A stretch of 64,000 nucleotides of DNA from Lachnospiraceae bacterium (GCA_016282745.1 JAEELL010000104.1:1-64000), one strand, 5' to 3'. Counted from the first letter of the stretch, positions 17,397 through 27,347 are shown. Numbers and translations are program-made. Notes: a model not told the origin generated them from the sequence alone.

Positions 17397-18125
17397 ATGT
17401 CAGGACATTCAAAATTTGCGAACATTAAACACAAAAAAGAAAAAAACGATGCTGCAAAGGGTAAGATGTTTACAATCATCGGTAAAGAAATTGCAGTAGC
17501 AGTTAAAGAGGGTGGAGCTGATCCTATAAATAACAGCAAACTTAGAGACGTTATTGCAAAGGCTAAGGCAAACAACATGCCTAACGATACTATTGAAAGA
17601 GGTATCAAGAAAGCTGCAGGTAACGTTAACGCAGTTAATTACGAGACTGTTACATATGAAGGATATGGACCAAACGGTACAGCTATTATTGTTGATGCCC
17701 TCACTGATAATAAGAATCGTACAGCAGCCAATGTGAGAAATGCATTTACAAAAGGAAAAGGAAATGTAGGAACACAGGGCTGTGTATCATATATGTTTGA
17801 CAAAAAAGGTCAGATTGTTATCGATAAGGAAGAATGTGATATGGACGCAGACGAACTTATGATGATGGCACTTGATGCAGGAGCAGAAGATTTTGCAGAA
17901 GAGGAAGACAGCTTTGAGATTATAACAGCACCTGAAGATTTTAGTGTTGTAAGAGAAACACTTGAAAATGAAGGAATCAAGATGGCTGATGCTGAGGTTA
18001 CTATGATTCCACAAAACTATGTAACTTTGACAGATGAAGAATCAATCAAAAATATCAACAAGATTCTTGATTTGCTTGATGAAGACGACGATGTACAGCA
18101 GGTATATCACAATTGGGATGAGTAA
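17397..18125 (+). CDS. YebC/PmpR-family translation factor or regulator
   Basis: The 243-residue protein starts with the invariant [20 protein letters not shown] and contains [16 protein letters not shown] and [19 protein letters not shown]. The acidic C-terminal domain includes [14 protein letters not shown]. Family members were described as DNA-binding regulators and more recently as ribosome-associated factors. ATG 17397 follows AAAGGA and gives the conserved N-terminus. It is followed 13 bases later by a HAD hydrolase gene. Confidence 0.92.
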   Translation: MSGHSKFANIKHKKEKNDAAKGKMFTIIGKEIAVAVKEGGADPINNSKLRDVIAKAKANNMPNDTIERGIKKAAGNVNAVNYETVTYEGYGPNGTAIIVDALTDNKNRTAANVRNAFTKGKGNVGTQGCVSYMFDKKGQIVIDKEECDMDADELMMMALDAGAEDFAEEEDSFEIITAPEDFSVVRETLENEGIKMADAEVTMIPQNYVTLTDEESIKNINKILDLLDEDDDVQQVYHNWDE

Positions 18126-18138
18126 TAAAGGGTAATAG

Positions 18139-18876
18139 ATGAACACAGTACTATTTGATCTTGATGGTACTTTGCTCCCTATGGATTTAAAAGAATTCAA
18201 TAAAAACTACCAAAAAACATTGGCTGAATTCTTTGAAGGAAAAGGTTATGATTCCGAACTTATGCTTAAAGCGTTTAATTCAGGAATCAAGGCTATGTTT
18301 GAAAACGATGGTTTTATCACGAATGAAGAATGCTTTTGGAAAGTAATCGAAAAAGTTTATTTTCATAGAGACAAGAAGGTAACCGCAAGAGAGAGACTAA
18401 AACTTGAACGTGCAATAAATAAATACTACAAGACAGATTTTTCAATTACCAGATTCAATACCAGGCCTACATCCATGGCCAAAGACTGTATTGATCAATT
18501 GAAAAATAAGGGATATCAGATTGTCATTGCAGCAAATCCTCTTCACCCGGAGTGTGCTATTACAGAATGCCTTAACTGGGCAGGGATTGATGAGCAGGAT
18601 TATATTTATGTCACAACTTACGAGAATTCGTGTTTTACGAAACCTAATCTGAATTATTATCGAAGGTTGCTAAAGACAATTGATAAGGACCCGGAAGACT
18701 GTATTATGGTTGGAAATAACGTTCATGAAGACATGTGTGCATTTAAACTTGGTATTGATGTGTTTTTGTTAGATGAATGTCTGATAAATGAATATAACGA
18801 AGATACATTAGAATATAAAAGAGGTGGCTGGAGAGAGTTTTGTCAGTTTGTAGATGAACTTCCTGCAGTTGATTAA
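18139..18876 (+). CDS. HAD-family hydrolase
   Basis: A haloacid-dehalogenase phosphatase of 245 residues. Motif I is VLFDLDGTLLPMD, with the nucleophile Asp7 and acid/base Asp9. Motif II is in VIAANPLH, and motif IV is MVGNNVHEDM near residue 194-203. A helical cap domain (residues 20-90) suggests a small phosphorylated substrate, which cannot be named. It sits tightly behind the yebC-like gene, probably in one transcript, and 25 bases before the amino-acid binding protein. Confidence 0.85.
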   Translation: MNTVLFDLDGTLLPMDLKEFNKNYQKTLAEFFEGKGYDSELMLKAFNSGIKAMFENDGFITNEECFWKVIEKVYFHRDKKVTARERLKLERAINKYYKTDFSITRFNTRPTSMAKDCIDQLKNKGYQIVIAANPLHPECAITECLNWAGIDEQDYIYVTTYENSCFTKPNLNYYRRLLKTIDKDPEDCIMVGNNVHEDMCAFKLGIDVFLLDECLINEYNEDTLEYKRGGWREFCQFVDELPAVD

Positions 18877-18901
18877 GTTAATTTACTTTTAGGAGGAAAA
18901 T

Positions 18902-19684
18902 ATGAAGAAGTTATTAGCATTATCAATGATTATGGTATTATCTGCTACTGCATTATTTGGATGTGGAAAGTCAGGTAAGACAGCAGATGGAACTGTAAAA
19001 AAAGGAAAACTTATTATGGCTACAAATGCGGAGTTCCCACCATATGAATTCCGTGACGGTGACAAGATTGTAGGAATTGATGCAGAGATTGCAGATGCAA
19101 TTGCAAAGAAAATGGGTCTTGAATTACAGATTGAAGACATGGCATTTGATTCAATTATCGCAGCTGTTACAGGTGGTAAAGCTGATATTGGTGTTGCAGG
19201 TATGACAGTTACAGAAGAGAGATTGCAGAGTGTTAATTTCTCGGATTCATACGCAACAGGTATTCAGGCAATCATCGTAAAAGAGGATTCAGATATCCAG
19301 TCTGCAGATGATTTATTTGCAGAGGGAACTAATCATAAGATTGGTGTTCAGACAGGAACAACAGGTGATATCTACTGTTCAGGAGATGCAGAAGATGCAG
19401 GATGTGGAACTGTAGAAAAATACAACAAAGGAGCAGAGGCTGTACTTGCTCTTGCTTCAGGAAAGATTGACTGTGTGGTTATTGATAAACAGCCTGCAAT
19501 CGAATTTGTAAAAGCAAATGAAGGATTAAAGATACTTGAAACAGAGTATGCAATTGAAGATTATGCAATTTGTATTGCAAAGGGAAATGATACGCTTACA
19601 AAGAAAGTTAATGATGCTTTAAAAGAACTCAAGGAAGATGGAACATTACAGTCTATTATTGACAAGTACATCAAGGCAGAATAA
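18902..19684 (+). CDS. Amino-acid ABC transporter substrate-binding lipoprotein
   Basis: A lipoprotein signal with lipobox ALFG-C (Cys21) anchors this 260-residue SBP_bac_3 protein outside the membrane. Family features are ATNAEFPPYEFRDGDKIVGIDAEI at the start of the mature domain, DIGVAGMTVTEERLQSVNFSD, IGVQTGTTGD and CVVIDKQPA. A polar amino acid such as glutamine, cystine or arginine is the likely ligand. The next two genes encode its permease and ATPase. An attenuator-like hairpin (19708-19737) separates it from them, consistent with higher expression of the binding protein. Confidence 0.92.
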   Translation: MKKLLALSMIMVLSATALFGCGKSGKTADGTVKKGKLIMATNAEFPPYEFRDGDKIVGIDAEIADAIAKKMGLELQIEDMAFDSIIAAVTGGKADIGVAGMTVTEERLQSVNFSDSYATGIQAIIVKEDSDIQSADDLFAEGTNHKIGVQTGTTGDIYCSGDAEDAGCGTVEKYNKGAEAVLALASGKIDCVVIDKQPAIEFVKANEGLKILETEYAIEDYAICIAKGNDTLTKKVNDALKELKEDGTLQSIIDKYIKAE

Positions 19685-19707
19685 TTAATATATTTACGAT
19701 ATGAAAT

Positions 19708-19740
19708 TAAAGGCTGGCGGTAATACGACAGCCTTTATAT
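19708..19740 (+). terminator. Attenuator-type hairpin after the binding-protein gene
   Basis: The stem TAAAGGCTG/CAGCCTTTA with a 12-base loop is followed by TATTAG, not a long U-run. Partial termination or mRNA stabilisation of the upstream lipoprotein message is likely. Confidence 0.55.
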
Positions 19741-19786
19741 TAGTAAAGGGCTTTATACTTAACGATGAATATTTGAGAGGATTTTT

Positions 19787-20551
19787 ATGTTTGAATTATT
19801 AAACACTTATATAAACAAAATACAGTGTTCTGTTTCATCTGAATTTGTTCAACAGTTCAGGTTGAATTTTATTGAAAAAGACAGATGGAAATATTTACTA
19901 AAAGGTTTGGGTGTTACACTTGAAATCACTTTTTTAGCTGTAATAATTGGTATTTTAATTGGTACAATAGTTGCAATAATCAGAACAACTTATGATACAC
20001 ACGGTGCAGAAACCAGAAATAAATTTCTGAAATTTGTTTTGTCTGTTTTGAATTTGTTGTGTAAAATTTATCTTACAGTAATCAGAGGAACACCTGTAGT
20101 TGTTCAGATTCTTATCAGTTACTATATTATTTTTGTCTCATCAAATAATAAGATTCTTATCGCAGTTATTACTTTTGGTTTTAACTCAGGCGCTTATGTT
20201 GCAGAGATTATCAGAAGCGGAATACAGTCGATAGACCATGGTCAGTATGAGGCAGGAAGAAGTCTTGGCTTCAGTTACGTTAAGACAATGTTATATTTTA
20301 TTGCGCCTCAGGCATTCAAAAATGTTCTTCCAACTCTGGCTAACGAATTTATTGTATTGTTAAAGGAAACAGCCGTATCAGGATATATTGCGTTAGAAGA
20401 TCTGACAAAGGGTGGAGATATTATCCGAAGTGTAACATATTCACCGATAATGCCATTATTTGCAGTGGCACTTATTTATCTTGTTTTAGTTATGTTCTTT
20501 ACATGGCTTGTTGGAAATCTTGAAAGGAGCTTGAGAAAGGATGAAAGATAA
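19787..20551 (+). CDS. Amino-acid ABC transporter permease (His/Glu/Gln family)
   Basis: The 254-residue inner-membrane protein begins with a short soluble part followed by about five helices. It has the family's permease loop: [51 protein letters not shown] and [16 protein letters not shown]. It forms a homodimeric channel with the adjacent ATPase. Its stop overlaps the ATPase start by 11 bases, which implies coupled translation. Confidence 0.93.
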   Translation: MFELLNTYINKIQCSVSSEFVQQFRLNFIEKDRWKYLLKGLGVTLEITFLAVIIGILIGTIVAIIRTTYDTHGAETRNKFLKFVLSVLNLLCKIYLTVIRGTPVVVQILISYYIIFVSSNNKILIAVITFGFNSGAYVAEIIRSGIQSIDHGQYEAGRSLGFSYVKTMLYFIAPQAFKNVLPTLANEFIVLLKETAVSGYIALEDLTKGGDIIRSVTYSPIMPLFAVALIYLVLVMFFTWLVGNLERSLRKDER

Positions 20552-21293
20552 TTATACAGGACCACTTATTAAAGTTGATAATATAAAGAAGCACTATAAA
20601 GGCGGAAAAATCAAAGCGCTAAACGGTGCCAGTCTTGAGGTGAATAAAGGCGAAGTAGTAGTTATTATTGGACCTTCCGGCAGCGGAAAATCTACAATGC
20701 TCAGATCCCTTAATCTTCTCGAAGTTCCTACAGAAGGACATATAATATTTGAAGGCGTTGATATTACAGATAAAAAAGTAGATATAAATATACACAGACA
20801 AAAGATGGGAATGGTATTCCAGCATTTTAATCTTTTCCCACACATGACTATTATAGACAACATGACCATCGGACCGGTAAAACTGCTTAAAATGTCTAAG
20901 GAAGATGCAGAAAAAAGAGCTTTTGAATTGCTCGACAGAGTAAATCTTAAGGACCGGGCAAAATCATATCCTAATCAGTTGTCAGGAGGACAAAAACAAA
21001 GGGTTGCCATTGCAAGAGCGCTCTGTATGAATCCTGATGTTATGCTTTTTGATGAACCGACATCGGCTCTTGATCCTGAAATGGTTGGAGAAGTTCTTAA
21101 TGTTATGAAAGATCTTGCAAAACAGGGAATGACCATGTTAGTTGTTACTCATGAAATGGGATTTGCAAGAGAGGTTGCAACAAGAGTAATATTTATGGAC
21201 GAAGGAACAATTATAGAAGACGGTACACCTTCAGAGGTATTTGATAATCCAAAGAGTGAGAGAACAAAAGAGTTTTTATCTAAGATTATTTGA
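20541..21293 (+). CDS. Amino-acid ABC transporter ATP-binding protein
   Basis: A 250-residue GlnQ-type ATPase. Walker A is GPSGSGKST, the Q-loop region is [15 protein letters not shown], the signature is LSGGQKQR, Walker B is [14 protein letters not shown] and the switch is VVTHEMGFA. It completes a three-gene polar amino-acid importer (binding protein, permease, ATPase). A perfect 19-bp terminator follows the stop. Confidence 0.95.
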   Translation: MKDNYTGPLIKVDNIKKHYKGGKIKALNGASLEVNKGEVVVIIGPSGSGKSTMLRSLNLLEVPTEGHIIFEGVDITDKKVDINIHRQKMGMVFQHFNLFPHMTIIDNMTIGPVKLLKMSKEDAEKRAFELLDRVNLKDRAKSYPNQLSGGQKQRVAIARALCMNPDVMLFDEPTSALDPEMVGEVLNVMKDLAKQGMTMLVVTHEMGFAREVATRVIFMDEGTIIEDGTPSEVFDNPKSERTKEFLSKII

Positions 21294-21333
21294 TATAAAA
21301 AAACACTTGCCATTGCAAGTGTTTTTTTATATC
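21292..21333. terminator. Bidirectional terminator after the amino-acid importer
   Basis: A perfect 19-bp stem (21292-21310 with 21315-21333) has a CATT loop and A/T runs on both sides. It lies between convergent genes. Confidence 0.92.
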
Positions 21334-22140
21334 TTATTCTTTTTCGTATAAATTTGAATAAATATCTTCAATCAGATAATCAACTAAATCTTCATTTGCA
21401 TTTTCAAACTGATGCATAATAGCATTTTTTATGTATTCAGCTCTGTCAAAGTAGAGAAGTTCCTCAGAAGTATCTGTTGTATCAATATTCAAATTTGAAT
21501 CAATGACATCTTTTGTGTAATTTTCATAGAACCACTCATGTATGTCGTCTATTAACTTGTCTTCATCTTCAGCATCAATCTTTATCTGAATAGAGTGCAT
21601 GTATGAGATGATACCGTAAACAACGAATGCAACGAATATTCCTCCCATAACAGTATAGAATAACCATTTTGACTGCTCAGATAAAGGAATGTTAATTACT
21701 TTTGTTAATTGTAAAACTATGAATATGATACCACACAAACCTACAAATACAAGAGTGACCGCTGATGATTTGACATCTTCATATTTATCAGATAATCTCA
21801 CATAAGTTGGGGAAAAGACTCTTTCTTCAGGAATTTCAGATTCGTCTTTATTTTCTGCATCATCATTATAATAAGCTGATGATTCACTATCATAATTTGT
21901 TTCATAATTATCTGAATCAGCATCTGTAGAATTAGATTCATCGTAAGAAACGGCTTCGTCTATATCAGAAGGCACCTCATCTATTGAAAAACCTTCTCTA
22001 TCTAAAAAAGCCTCTATAGGAGTGGATTGCTTTTTTGATTCTTCTTCCGATGGAAGTTCATCTACTAAATCAATGCCACAGTCAACGCATTTTGTAATGC
22101 CGTCTATATATTCATTTTTGCACTTTGGACACCAAGCCAT
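21334..22140 (-). CDS. Zinc-ribbon membrane protein of unknown function
   Basis: The 268-residue protein begins with a zinc ribbon (WCPKCKNEY and CVDCGIDL, cysteines 4, 7, 18, 21). A long acidic, Ser/Asp/Glu-rich linker follows (about 30-110), then two membrane helices (about 133-150 and 166-186) and a C-terminal acidic soluble domain ending in LIEDIYSNLYEKE. The arrangement recurs in Lachnospiraceae, but I know no function. It is monocistronic, with a good AGGAGG site (reverse strand) before the ATG and a shared terminator at its end. Confidence 0.7.
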   Translation of the reverse strand: MAWCPKCKNEYIDGITKCVDCGIDLVDELPSEEESKKQSTPIEAFLDREGFSIDEVPSDIDEAVSYDESNSTDADSDNYETNYDSESSAYYNDDAENKDESEIPEERVFSPTYVRLSDKYEDVKSSAVTLVFVGLCGIIFIVLQLTKVINIPLSEQSKWLFYTVMGGIFVAFVVYGIISYMHSIQIKIDAEDEDKLIDDIHEWFYENYTKDVIDSNLNIDTTDTSEELLYFDRAEYIKNAIMHQFENANEDLVDYLIEDIYSNLYEKE

Positions 22141-22259
22141 ATTTAATCCTCCTGAATTTACATGTAAATAAGGTAAAAGTGATAAAATTTCCCGAAATAT
22201 TACATTTTACCCTAAAGATGATTATATAACAAAACGCTATCTTAAACAACAAAAGAATA

Positions 22260-22288
22260 TTGACATTTCAATTTATTTATTTTATCGT
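22260..22288 (+). promoter_or_regulatory. Probable promoter of rlmH
   Basis: A perfect TTGACA lies 17 bases from TATCGT, a weak -10. It is about 105 bases before the rlmH start. A small hairpin (TTGGC/GCCAA, 22306-22320) lies in the leader. Confidence 0.4.
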
Positions 22289-22391
22289 AATATTAATTTT
22301 GTACTTTGGCACAAAGCCAAGAGTGTTCTTGAATTAGAGTGTGTCAGGCAAATAGAAAATGATTGACCGTTACTTACCGGAAGGATGTATT

Positions 22392-22871
22392 ATGAAGATA
22401 ACTGTATTATGTGTAGGCAAAATCAAAGAAAAATATTTTTTATCAGCTATTGCTGAGTATTCAAAGAGATTATCAAAATACTGTAAGCTCAATCTGATAG
22501 AGGTTGCTGATGAGAAAACTATAGAAAATGCTTCTGACGCACAGCTTAATATTATAAAAGAAAAAGAAGGTGAGAGATTATTAAAGAACATTTCAGATGA
22601 TATGTTTGTTGTTACCCTTGAGATAAACGGTGAGATGCTTGATTCAGTGGGTCTTTCAAAAAAGATAAATGATATTACAGTAAGAGGGAACAGTCATATA
22701 TGCTTTGTTATCGGAGGCTCTGTAGGGTTGCATAATTTTGTTTCAAATAGGGCGGATTTTAAACTTAGTTTTTCTAAGATGACGTTTCCGCATCAGTTGA
22801 TGAGAGTTATTCTGTTAGAGCAGATTTACAGAAGTTTTAGAATACTAAATAATGAGCCATATCATAAATAA
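22392..22871 (+). CDS. rlmH: 23S rRNA pseudouridine-1915 N3-methyltransferase
   Basis: RlmH methylates pseudouridine 1915 in helix 69 of 23S rRNA. The 159-residue SPOUT enzyme starts with MKITVLCVGKIKEKYF. It has the knot that binds SAM (CFVIGGSVGLHNFV) and the highly conserved C-terminus MTFPHQLMRVILLEQIYRSFRI ending in NEPYHK. ATG 22392 has AAGGATG upstream and gives the usual length; an upstream in-frame ATG at 22359 would add 11 unconserved residues. Confidence 0.95.
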   Translation: MKITVLCVGKIKEKYFLSAIAEYSKRLSKYCKLNLIEVADEKTIENASDAQLNIIKEKEGERLLKNISDDMFVVTLEINGEMLDSVGLSKKINDITVRGNSHICFVIGGSVGLHNFVSNRADFKLSFSKMTFPHQLMRVILLEQIYRSFRILNNEPYHK

Positions 22872-22928
22872 GTAAATAAGAGATTGAATCATAAAATACA
22901 ATAAATAATAAAATAAATATCATTAAAG

Positions 22929-22985
22929 AAGTTGTTGCTTTTGTTATGTACCAATAATTCCGTACATACTGCAACAACTTTTTTT
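22929..22985 (+). terminator. Terminator of rlmH
   Basis: The long stem AAGTTGTTGC/GCAACAACTT with an inner TATGTAC/GTACATA stem is followed by a T-run. It isolates rlmH from the spoIIIA operon. The remaining 120 bases before spoIIIAA contain no sigma-E promoter I can defend. Confidence 0.85.
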
Positions 22986-23105
22986 GCTGTAACAACCATG
23001 ATATAACCACGAAACAAGCTTTGTAAGTATAAGCAGTTCTAAAAAATAATTCTAGAGCATAGTATTAATTGAACAGAGAATGATTAAAGAGAGGAGCGAG
23101 ATACT

Positions 23106-23963
23106 ATGTTGAAAATATTAGATTATTTACCCGATGTTATAAGAAATAATATTTTAATTGAAGAAGAAAGGCTTAATGAAATCAGAATCAGAATGGACAA
23201 GCCTGTTTTCTATGTTGCAGATAGTAGAGAATATGTTGTAAAGGAAAATGATAAACCGGTTATTGCAGATAAAATAATGATAGATAATTTGATTTTGAAA
23301 TTTTGCTCTCACTCTAAATATGCTTATGAATATGCAATAAAAAACGGGTATCTTACAGTTGAGGGGGGGCACAGAATTGGAATTTGCGGACAAGCCGTTA
23401 TTATTGATGACACTCTTGGAACAATTGATAATATCAGTTCTTTAAATATCAGAATTAGTCATGAAATTATCGGCTCGGCAAAGATGATGGCAGATATGGT
23501 ATTAAAGGATAATAAATTTTCAAATACTCTTATTATCTCGCCACCGGGATTTGGAAAGACAACTGTTTTAAGAGACTTAATAAGGATATTGAGTAATAAA
23601 GGCAAAAATATATCAGTTATTGATGAGCGAGGCGAAATATCCGGGACTTACAAAGGAAGTATGGCAAACGATTTGGGAAATCGTACAGATGTAATGTACT
23701 GTATGCCAAAAGTGAAAGGGATAAATATGGTTCTTCGTTCAATGAAACCGGATATAATTGCTGTTGATGAAATAGGAACAACAGAAGATGTGAGAGCGTT
23801 ATTGGAAGTGTATAAGTCAGGGGTCAACATACTGGCTACAGCCCATGGAATAGGAAAGAAAGATATCAAAGAAAATACCATGCTGCATCTGCTTGTTGAA
23901 AATAATATATTTAGAAATTATTTTAGCCTAAATAAGGACAGGTCGGTAAATGCTGAGTGTTAA
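23106..23963 (+). CDS. spoIIIAA: Stage III sporulation protein AA (ATPase)
   Basis: First gene of a complete eight-gene spoIIIA operon, made in the mother cell under sigma-E in known spore formers. The proteins form the A-Q feeding-tube channel with SpoIIQ. This 285-residue protein is the secretion-type ATPase of the complex: a beta-rich N-terminus with GHRIGICG, Walker A SPPGFGKTTVLRD, Walker B-like DIIAVDEIGT and ILATAHGI. A GAGAGGAGCGAG site precedes the ATG. Its 3' end overlaps spoIIIAB by 14 bases. Confidence 0.95.
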   Translation: MLKILDYLPDVIRNNILIEEERLNEIRIRMDKPVFYVADSREYVVKENDKPVIADKIMIDNLILKFCSHSKYAYEYAIKNGYLTVEGGHRIGICGQAVIIDDTLGTIDNISSLNIRISHEIIGSAKMMADMVLKDNKFSNTLIISPPGFGKTTVLRDLIRILSNKGKNISVIDERGEISGTYKGSMANDLGNRTDVMYCMPKVKGINMVLRSMKPDIIAVDEIGTTEDVRALLEVYKSGVNILATAHGIGKKDIKENTMLHLLVENNIFRNYFSLNKDRSVNAEC

Positions 23964-24465
23964 AGTTACAGGTTTGCTGATAGTGATTGTCAGTTCAACA
24001 ATGTTTGGATTTTTATATGCAGAAACTTATAAAAACAGGATACTTCAGCTTAAAGAAATCAGTAATCTGATTATCATTATTGAGACTGAAATCAGATTTT
24101 ACAAAAGAACATTACCGGTGATTTTTGATGTGCAGTCAAATACCGTTCCTTTTATGAAAAGTGTATTTGAAAATATACTGGTGAAAATATCAGTTGGTAG
24201 TGATATGGAGAGCTTGTGGAATGAGGAAGTGGAAAAACTGCATTTTTGTACATATTTGAATGAAAAGGACATAGAATTTCTCAAAAAAACCGGACATGTT
24301 CTGGTGAGAGCAGACGCACAGAATGTTGAGAAAATGTTTCTTGGATTATACAGGGAACTGGATTTGATTATTGAAAATGCAATTGAGGAAGAAAAAGAAA
24401 AAGGTAGACTATTTAAAAGTCTTGGAATTCTGTTTGGATTATTTATATCAGTAGTATTTGCATAA
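23950..24465 (+). CDS. spoIIIAB: Stage III sporulation protein AB
   Basis: The 171-residue protein resembles GspF-like membrane components. An N-terminal helix (LLIVIVSSTMFGFLYAE) is followed by the typical RILQLKEISNLIIIIETEIRF, a soluble helical domain and a C-terminal helix (LGILFGLFISVVFA). It works with SpoIIIAA in the mother-cell membrane. It overlaps spoIIIAA by 14 bases. Confidence 0.92.
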   Translation: MLSVKVTGLLIVIVSSTMFGFLYAETYKNRILQLKEISNLIIIIETEIRFYKRTLPVIFDVQSNTVPFMKSVFENILVKISVGSDMESLWNEEVEKLHFCTYLNEKDIEFLKKTGHVLVRADAQNVEKMFLGLYRELDLIIENAIEEEKEKGRLFKSLGILFGLFISVVFA

Positions 24466-24501
24466 ATATTTAACTATTTTTTATAAGGAGTTTTTTGACA
24501 A

Positions 24502-24696
24502 ATGGACGTCAATATTATTTTTAAAATTGCGGCAGTGGGAATTCTGGTTTCGGTTGTAGGACAAGTTCTTAAACACAGTGGAAAGGATGAACAGGCATTT
24601 TTGACAAGTCTTGCAGCGCTGGTACTTGTGCTTATGTGGATTGTCCCCTATATTTATGACTTGTTCAGTACAATGAAGCGATTGTTTGATTTGTAA
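24502..24696 (+). CDS. spoIIIAC: Stage III sporulation protein AC
   Basis: A 64-residue protein with two hydrophobic helices (IIFKIAAVGILVSVVGQVL and LTSLAALVLVLMWIVPYI), the standard size and pattern for SpoIIIAC. The central HSGKDEQA turn is conserved. Starts at ATG behind AAGGAG. Part of the membrane platform of the sporulation channel. Confidence 0.93.
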   Translation: MDVNIIFKIAAVGILVSVVGQVLKHSGKDEQAFLTSLAALVLVLMWIVPYIYDLFSTMKRLFDL

Positions 24697-24735
24697 AACG
24701 GTGTCTGAATAAGATAGAAGTGGGAGGGGATTTCA

Positions 24736-25113
24736 GTGATTTATATTTCGATGTTTGCAATTGCGGGAGTGTTGATTGCTAACTTTCTAAAAAATATTAA
24801 AAGCGATTATACAACATTCATTATTCTATTCGTAAGTATCGTTATTATTTCCTGCATAGTATCAATGCTTTCAAGCTATTTTGGGACAATAAACAGATTA
24901 ATTCAGTTAATATCAGTTCAAAAAATATACATCAAACTCTTACTTAAGATTACAGGAGTAGCCTATATTGCAGAATTTTCTTCAGACCTGTGTGTTGATT
25001 TGGGATACACAACAATTGCCAATCAGATAAAAATATTTGGAAAAGTTACAATATTGATGATTGGATTGCCTGTTATTGAAGCAGTTATAAATCTGTTAGG
25101 AGAGCTGATGTGA
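24736..25113 (+). CDS. spoIIIAD: Stage III sporulation protein AD
   Basis: The 125-residue membrane protein has about four helices, related in pattern to SpoIIIAC, and the conserved YIAEFSSDLCVDLGY motif near residues 77-92. The start is GTG 24736 with GGGAGGGG upstream. Its stop overlaps the GTG of spoIIIAE by four bases. Confidence 0.93.
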   Translation: MIYISMFAIAGVLIANFLKNIKSDYTTFIILFVSIVIISCIVSMLSSYFGTINRLIQLISVQKIYIKLLLKITGVAYIAEFSSDLCVDLGYTTIANQIKIFGKVTILMIGLPVIEAVINLLGELM

Positions 25114-26348
25114 TTGATAAAAATAATATAGTAAAAAGTATTTATCAGGCCAAAAATATAATAAAGAAGCAGTTAATTATAATTTTGATATTTTATGCAA
25201 GTATGTCATTCCTTACTGTATTTCATGGGAAAAAAGTCTATGGGATGGAAGAAAACAAAATTAAATCGCCTAATAATGAAACTGATTCCGGTATAAATAT
25301 TAAAGAGCTGGTAACATTGGATGACTTTAATTTCGATGAGATACAACAGGTGATCGATGATGGGGATTACAGAGAAATAAATTTCAGGGAGTTAATTAAA
25401 AATGTTATGGAAGGAAAAAGTGGAACAATTCTTGTTTCATCGGTTGAAAAGAATTCCAAAAGGATTTTGTCGGATTTATCATCTCTCAAAATGATAAATA
25501 TATATATTGCAATAATTATTGTTTTTGCAGGTATTGCAAATAATTTTACAGCTATTTACGGAAAAAATGATGTGAATGATATTTCTTTCTATATTTTTTA
25601 TACTGCATTAATCGGTATGTTGATTAGGTATTATTCCATTACTTCCGAAATGGCGGAAAAAGTAATGGAGACAATAATCAACTTTATGAATGCACTTGTT
25701 CCGACATTCTTTTTGTCAGTGGGAATTACGAATCAGACCAGTGCTATCGGATTTTATAAAATTGCAATTATGATAATTTATTTTGTGGAGAATGCCTTTG
25801 AGAGAATTATCATACCGGCGATGAAGTTCTATGTTTTACTTATATTTTCTAACGAAATCGGAAGAGAGAACCTTCTTACTAATGCAATTAATATGTTGAA
25901 AAGTGCAATTGTAATGGCGAATAAATATCTGTTGGGAATGGTATTTGGCATAAATATTATTCACGGAATGATAATGCCCGGAATAGATATTATGAAAAGT
26001 TCTATCACGAGAAAATTAACGTCTATAATTCCAATGGTTGGGGATGGAAGAGATTACATTCTTAATCTGTTTTTTAATTCAGCAATAATTATTAAAAACA
26101 GCATAGGTGTCAGTTCAATTATTATTTTGGCATTATTATGTTTGGCTCCGATTATAAAAATGTCCTTATCGGTATTTATGCTAAAAATCTGCGCCGCAGT
26201 CATGCAACCTGTGGCTGATAAAAAACTGATAAATTGTATATCAAAGACTTCTGATGCCCTGGCTTTGCTTTTAAAATCAGTGGTGACAATAATTATTATT
26301 TTTATTATAACTATAGCGATTGTATGCTATGTGACTAACAGGTGGTGA
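25110..26348 (+). CDS. spoIIIAE: Stage III sporulation protein AE
   Basis: The largest membrane component, 412 residues. It has an N-terminal signal-like helix (LIIILIFYASMSFLTVF), an extracytoplasmic acidic segment and about seven later helices. Family features include NALVPTFFLSVGITNQTSA, the region around residue 300 (MIMPGIDIMKSSITRKL) and VVTIIIIFIITIAIVCY at the end. GTG start with overlap to spoIIIAD shows translational coupling; its 3' end abuts spoIIIAF. Confidence 0.95.
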   Translation: MIDKNNIVKSIYQAKNIIKKQLIIILIFYASMSFLTVFHGKKVYGMEENKIKSPNNETDSGINIKELVTLDDFNFDEIQQVIDDGDYREINFRELIKNVMEGKSGTILVSSVEKNSKRILSDLSSLKMINIYIAIIIVFAGIANNFTAIYGKNDVNDISFYIFYTALIGMLIRYYSITSEMAEKVMETIINFMNALVPTFFLSVGITNQTSAIGFYKIAIMIIYFVENAFERIIIPAMKFYVLLIFSNEIGRENLLTNAINMLKSAIVMANKYLLGMVFGINIIHGMIMPGIDIMKSSITRKLTSIIPMVGDGRDYILNLFFNSAIIIKNSIGVSSIIILALLCLAPIIKMSLSVFMLKICAAVMQPVADKKLINCISKTSDALALLLKSVVTIIIIFIITIAIVCYVTNRW

Positions 26349-26350
26349 GT

Positions 26351-26680
26351 ATGGAAGAATATATAAAAAATATCAGTTATTCATTGATAATAATATCTCT
26401 TTTTAAGTCACTGATTCCTGAAAACACTTATAAAAAAACAGTATCAGTAATTATAGGACTCATGCTGTTTACTATAGTTCTAAAACCTTTTGAAATAATA
26501 TTTTCAAACAACAATTATATGGATAGATTATTTGAGAAGATGGAAGAAAATGTGGAATGGAAATTTGAAAATGATAGTTGCAGAACTGATGATATTAATA
26601 ATAAAATAAGTGAATTTGAAGAAATGATTAACGAAAGAATTAATGAAAATGAAACATCATTTAAAGAAGAGGGACAATAA
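26351..26680 (+). CDS. spoIIIAF: Stage III sporulation protein AF
   Basis: A short version of about 109 residues; the Bacillus subtilis protein is about twice as long. It has two N-terminal membrane helices (YSLIIISLFKSLIPE and VSVIIGLMLFTIVLKPFEII), which match the conserved part of the family. A short acidic helical tail replaces the usual larger soluble domain. I prefer ATG 26351 behind AGGTGG; GTG codons at 26342 and 26345 are alternatives. Confidence 0.88.
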   Translation: MEEYIKNISYSLIIISLFKSLIPENTYKKTVSVIIGLMLFTIVLKPFEIIFSNNNYMDRLFEKMEENVEWKFENDSCRTDDINNKISEFEEMINERINENETSFKEEGQ

Positions 26681-26764
26681 AGTTAAAAAATCAAAAGAAA
26701 TTTATTTATAAAATCAATTATCTGGTTAAGCAGAATAATAATTTGAGAAGGAGTTTGAAGAACA

Positions 26765-27325
26765 TTGGAAAATATAATAAATAAATTTAAAGTGATTTTG
26801 TCCGATGATAAAAAAAGATTAGTTATAATATTTGTTCTTGGGATTTTGATGCTGATTGTTTCAGGAGATAAAGATAAGTCCTTTGAGAGTAAGAAAAACA
26901 GAAAAAGTGTAGATAAATATGAAACGAAATCTGATTATAAAAGTATTGCCGAATATGAAGAGAGAATGGAGAATAAACTAAAAGGCATAATTGAAAATCT
27001 GGCGGGGATTGAAAAGTGTGAAATAATGATTACCCTAAAATCCGGAGAAGAAAAAATAGTTCAGAGCAACGAAAATGTTAACGAGAGAGAAGAAAAGGGA
27101 GAAAGCGGCTATAAAGAAATACAAAAAAGTAATGATACTCTTGTACTAAAAAATGATAATAGTGAATATCCATATATTACAAAAGAAATTATGCCTGTGG
27201 TAGAGGGAGTGGTGATTGTTGCTAAAGGAATAGAAAATACAAGAACCAAAAATGAAATTATCAGTATTGTACAGGCACTTTTTGATATTGAGATGCATAA
27301 AATATCAATAGCAGAAATGAAATGA
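26765..27325 (+). CDS. spoIIIAG: Stage III sporulation protein AG
   Basis: Ring-forming component in the intermembrane space, related in fold to type III secretion ring modules. The 186 residues start with a TTG codon (AAGGAG upstream), then one membrane helix (LVIIFVLGILMLIVSG). The ring-building motif follows with EYEERMENKLKGIIENLAG, MITLKSGEEKIVQSN and the conserved VVIVAKGIEN to VQALFDIE end. Confidence 0.93.
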   Translation: MENIINKFKVILSDDKKRLVIIFVLGILMLIVSGDKDKSFESKKNRKSVDKYETKSDYKSIAEYEERMENKLKGIIENLAGIEKCEIMITLKSGEEKIVQSNENVNEREEKGESGYKEIQKSNDTLVLKNDNSEYPYITKEIMPVVEGVVIVAKGIENTRTKNEIISIVQALFDIEMHKISIAEMK

Positions 27326-27347
27326 ATGAAGTGATGGAGGATTTGTA

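Noticed and set aside
22986-23105. A sigma-E promoter for spoIIIAA
   Set aside because: CATAGTAT resembles a sigma-E -10, but no matching -35 is found at 14-16 bases.
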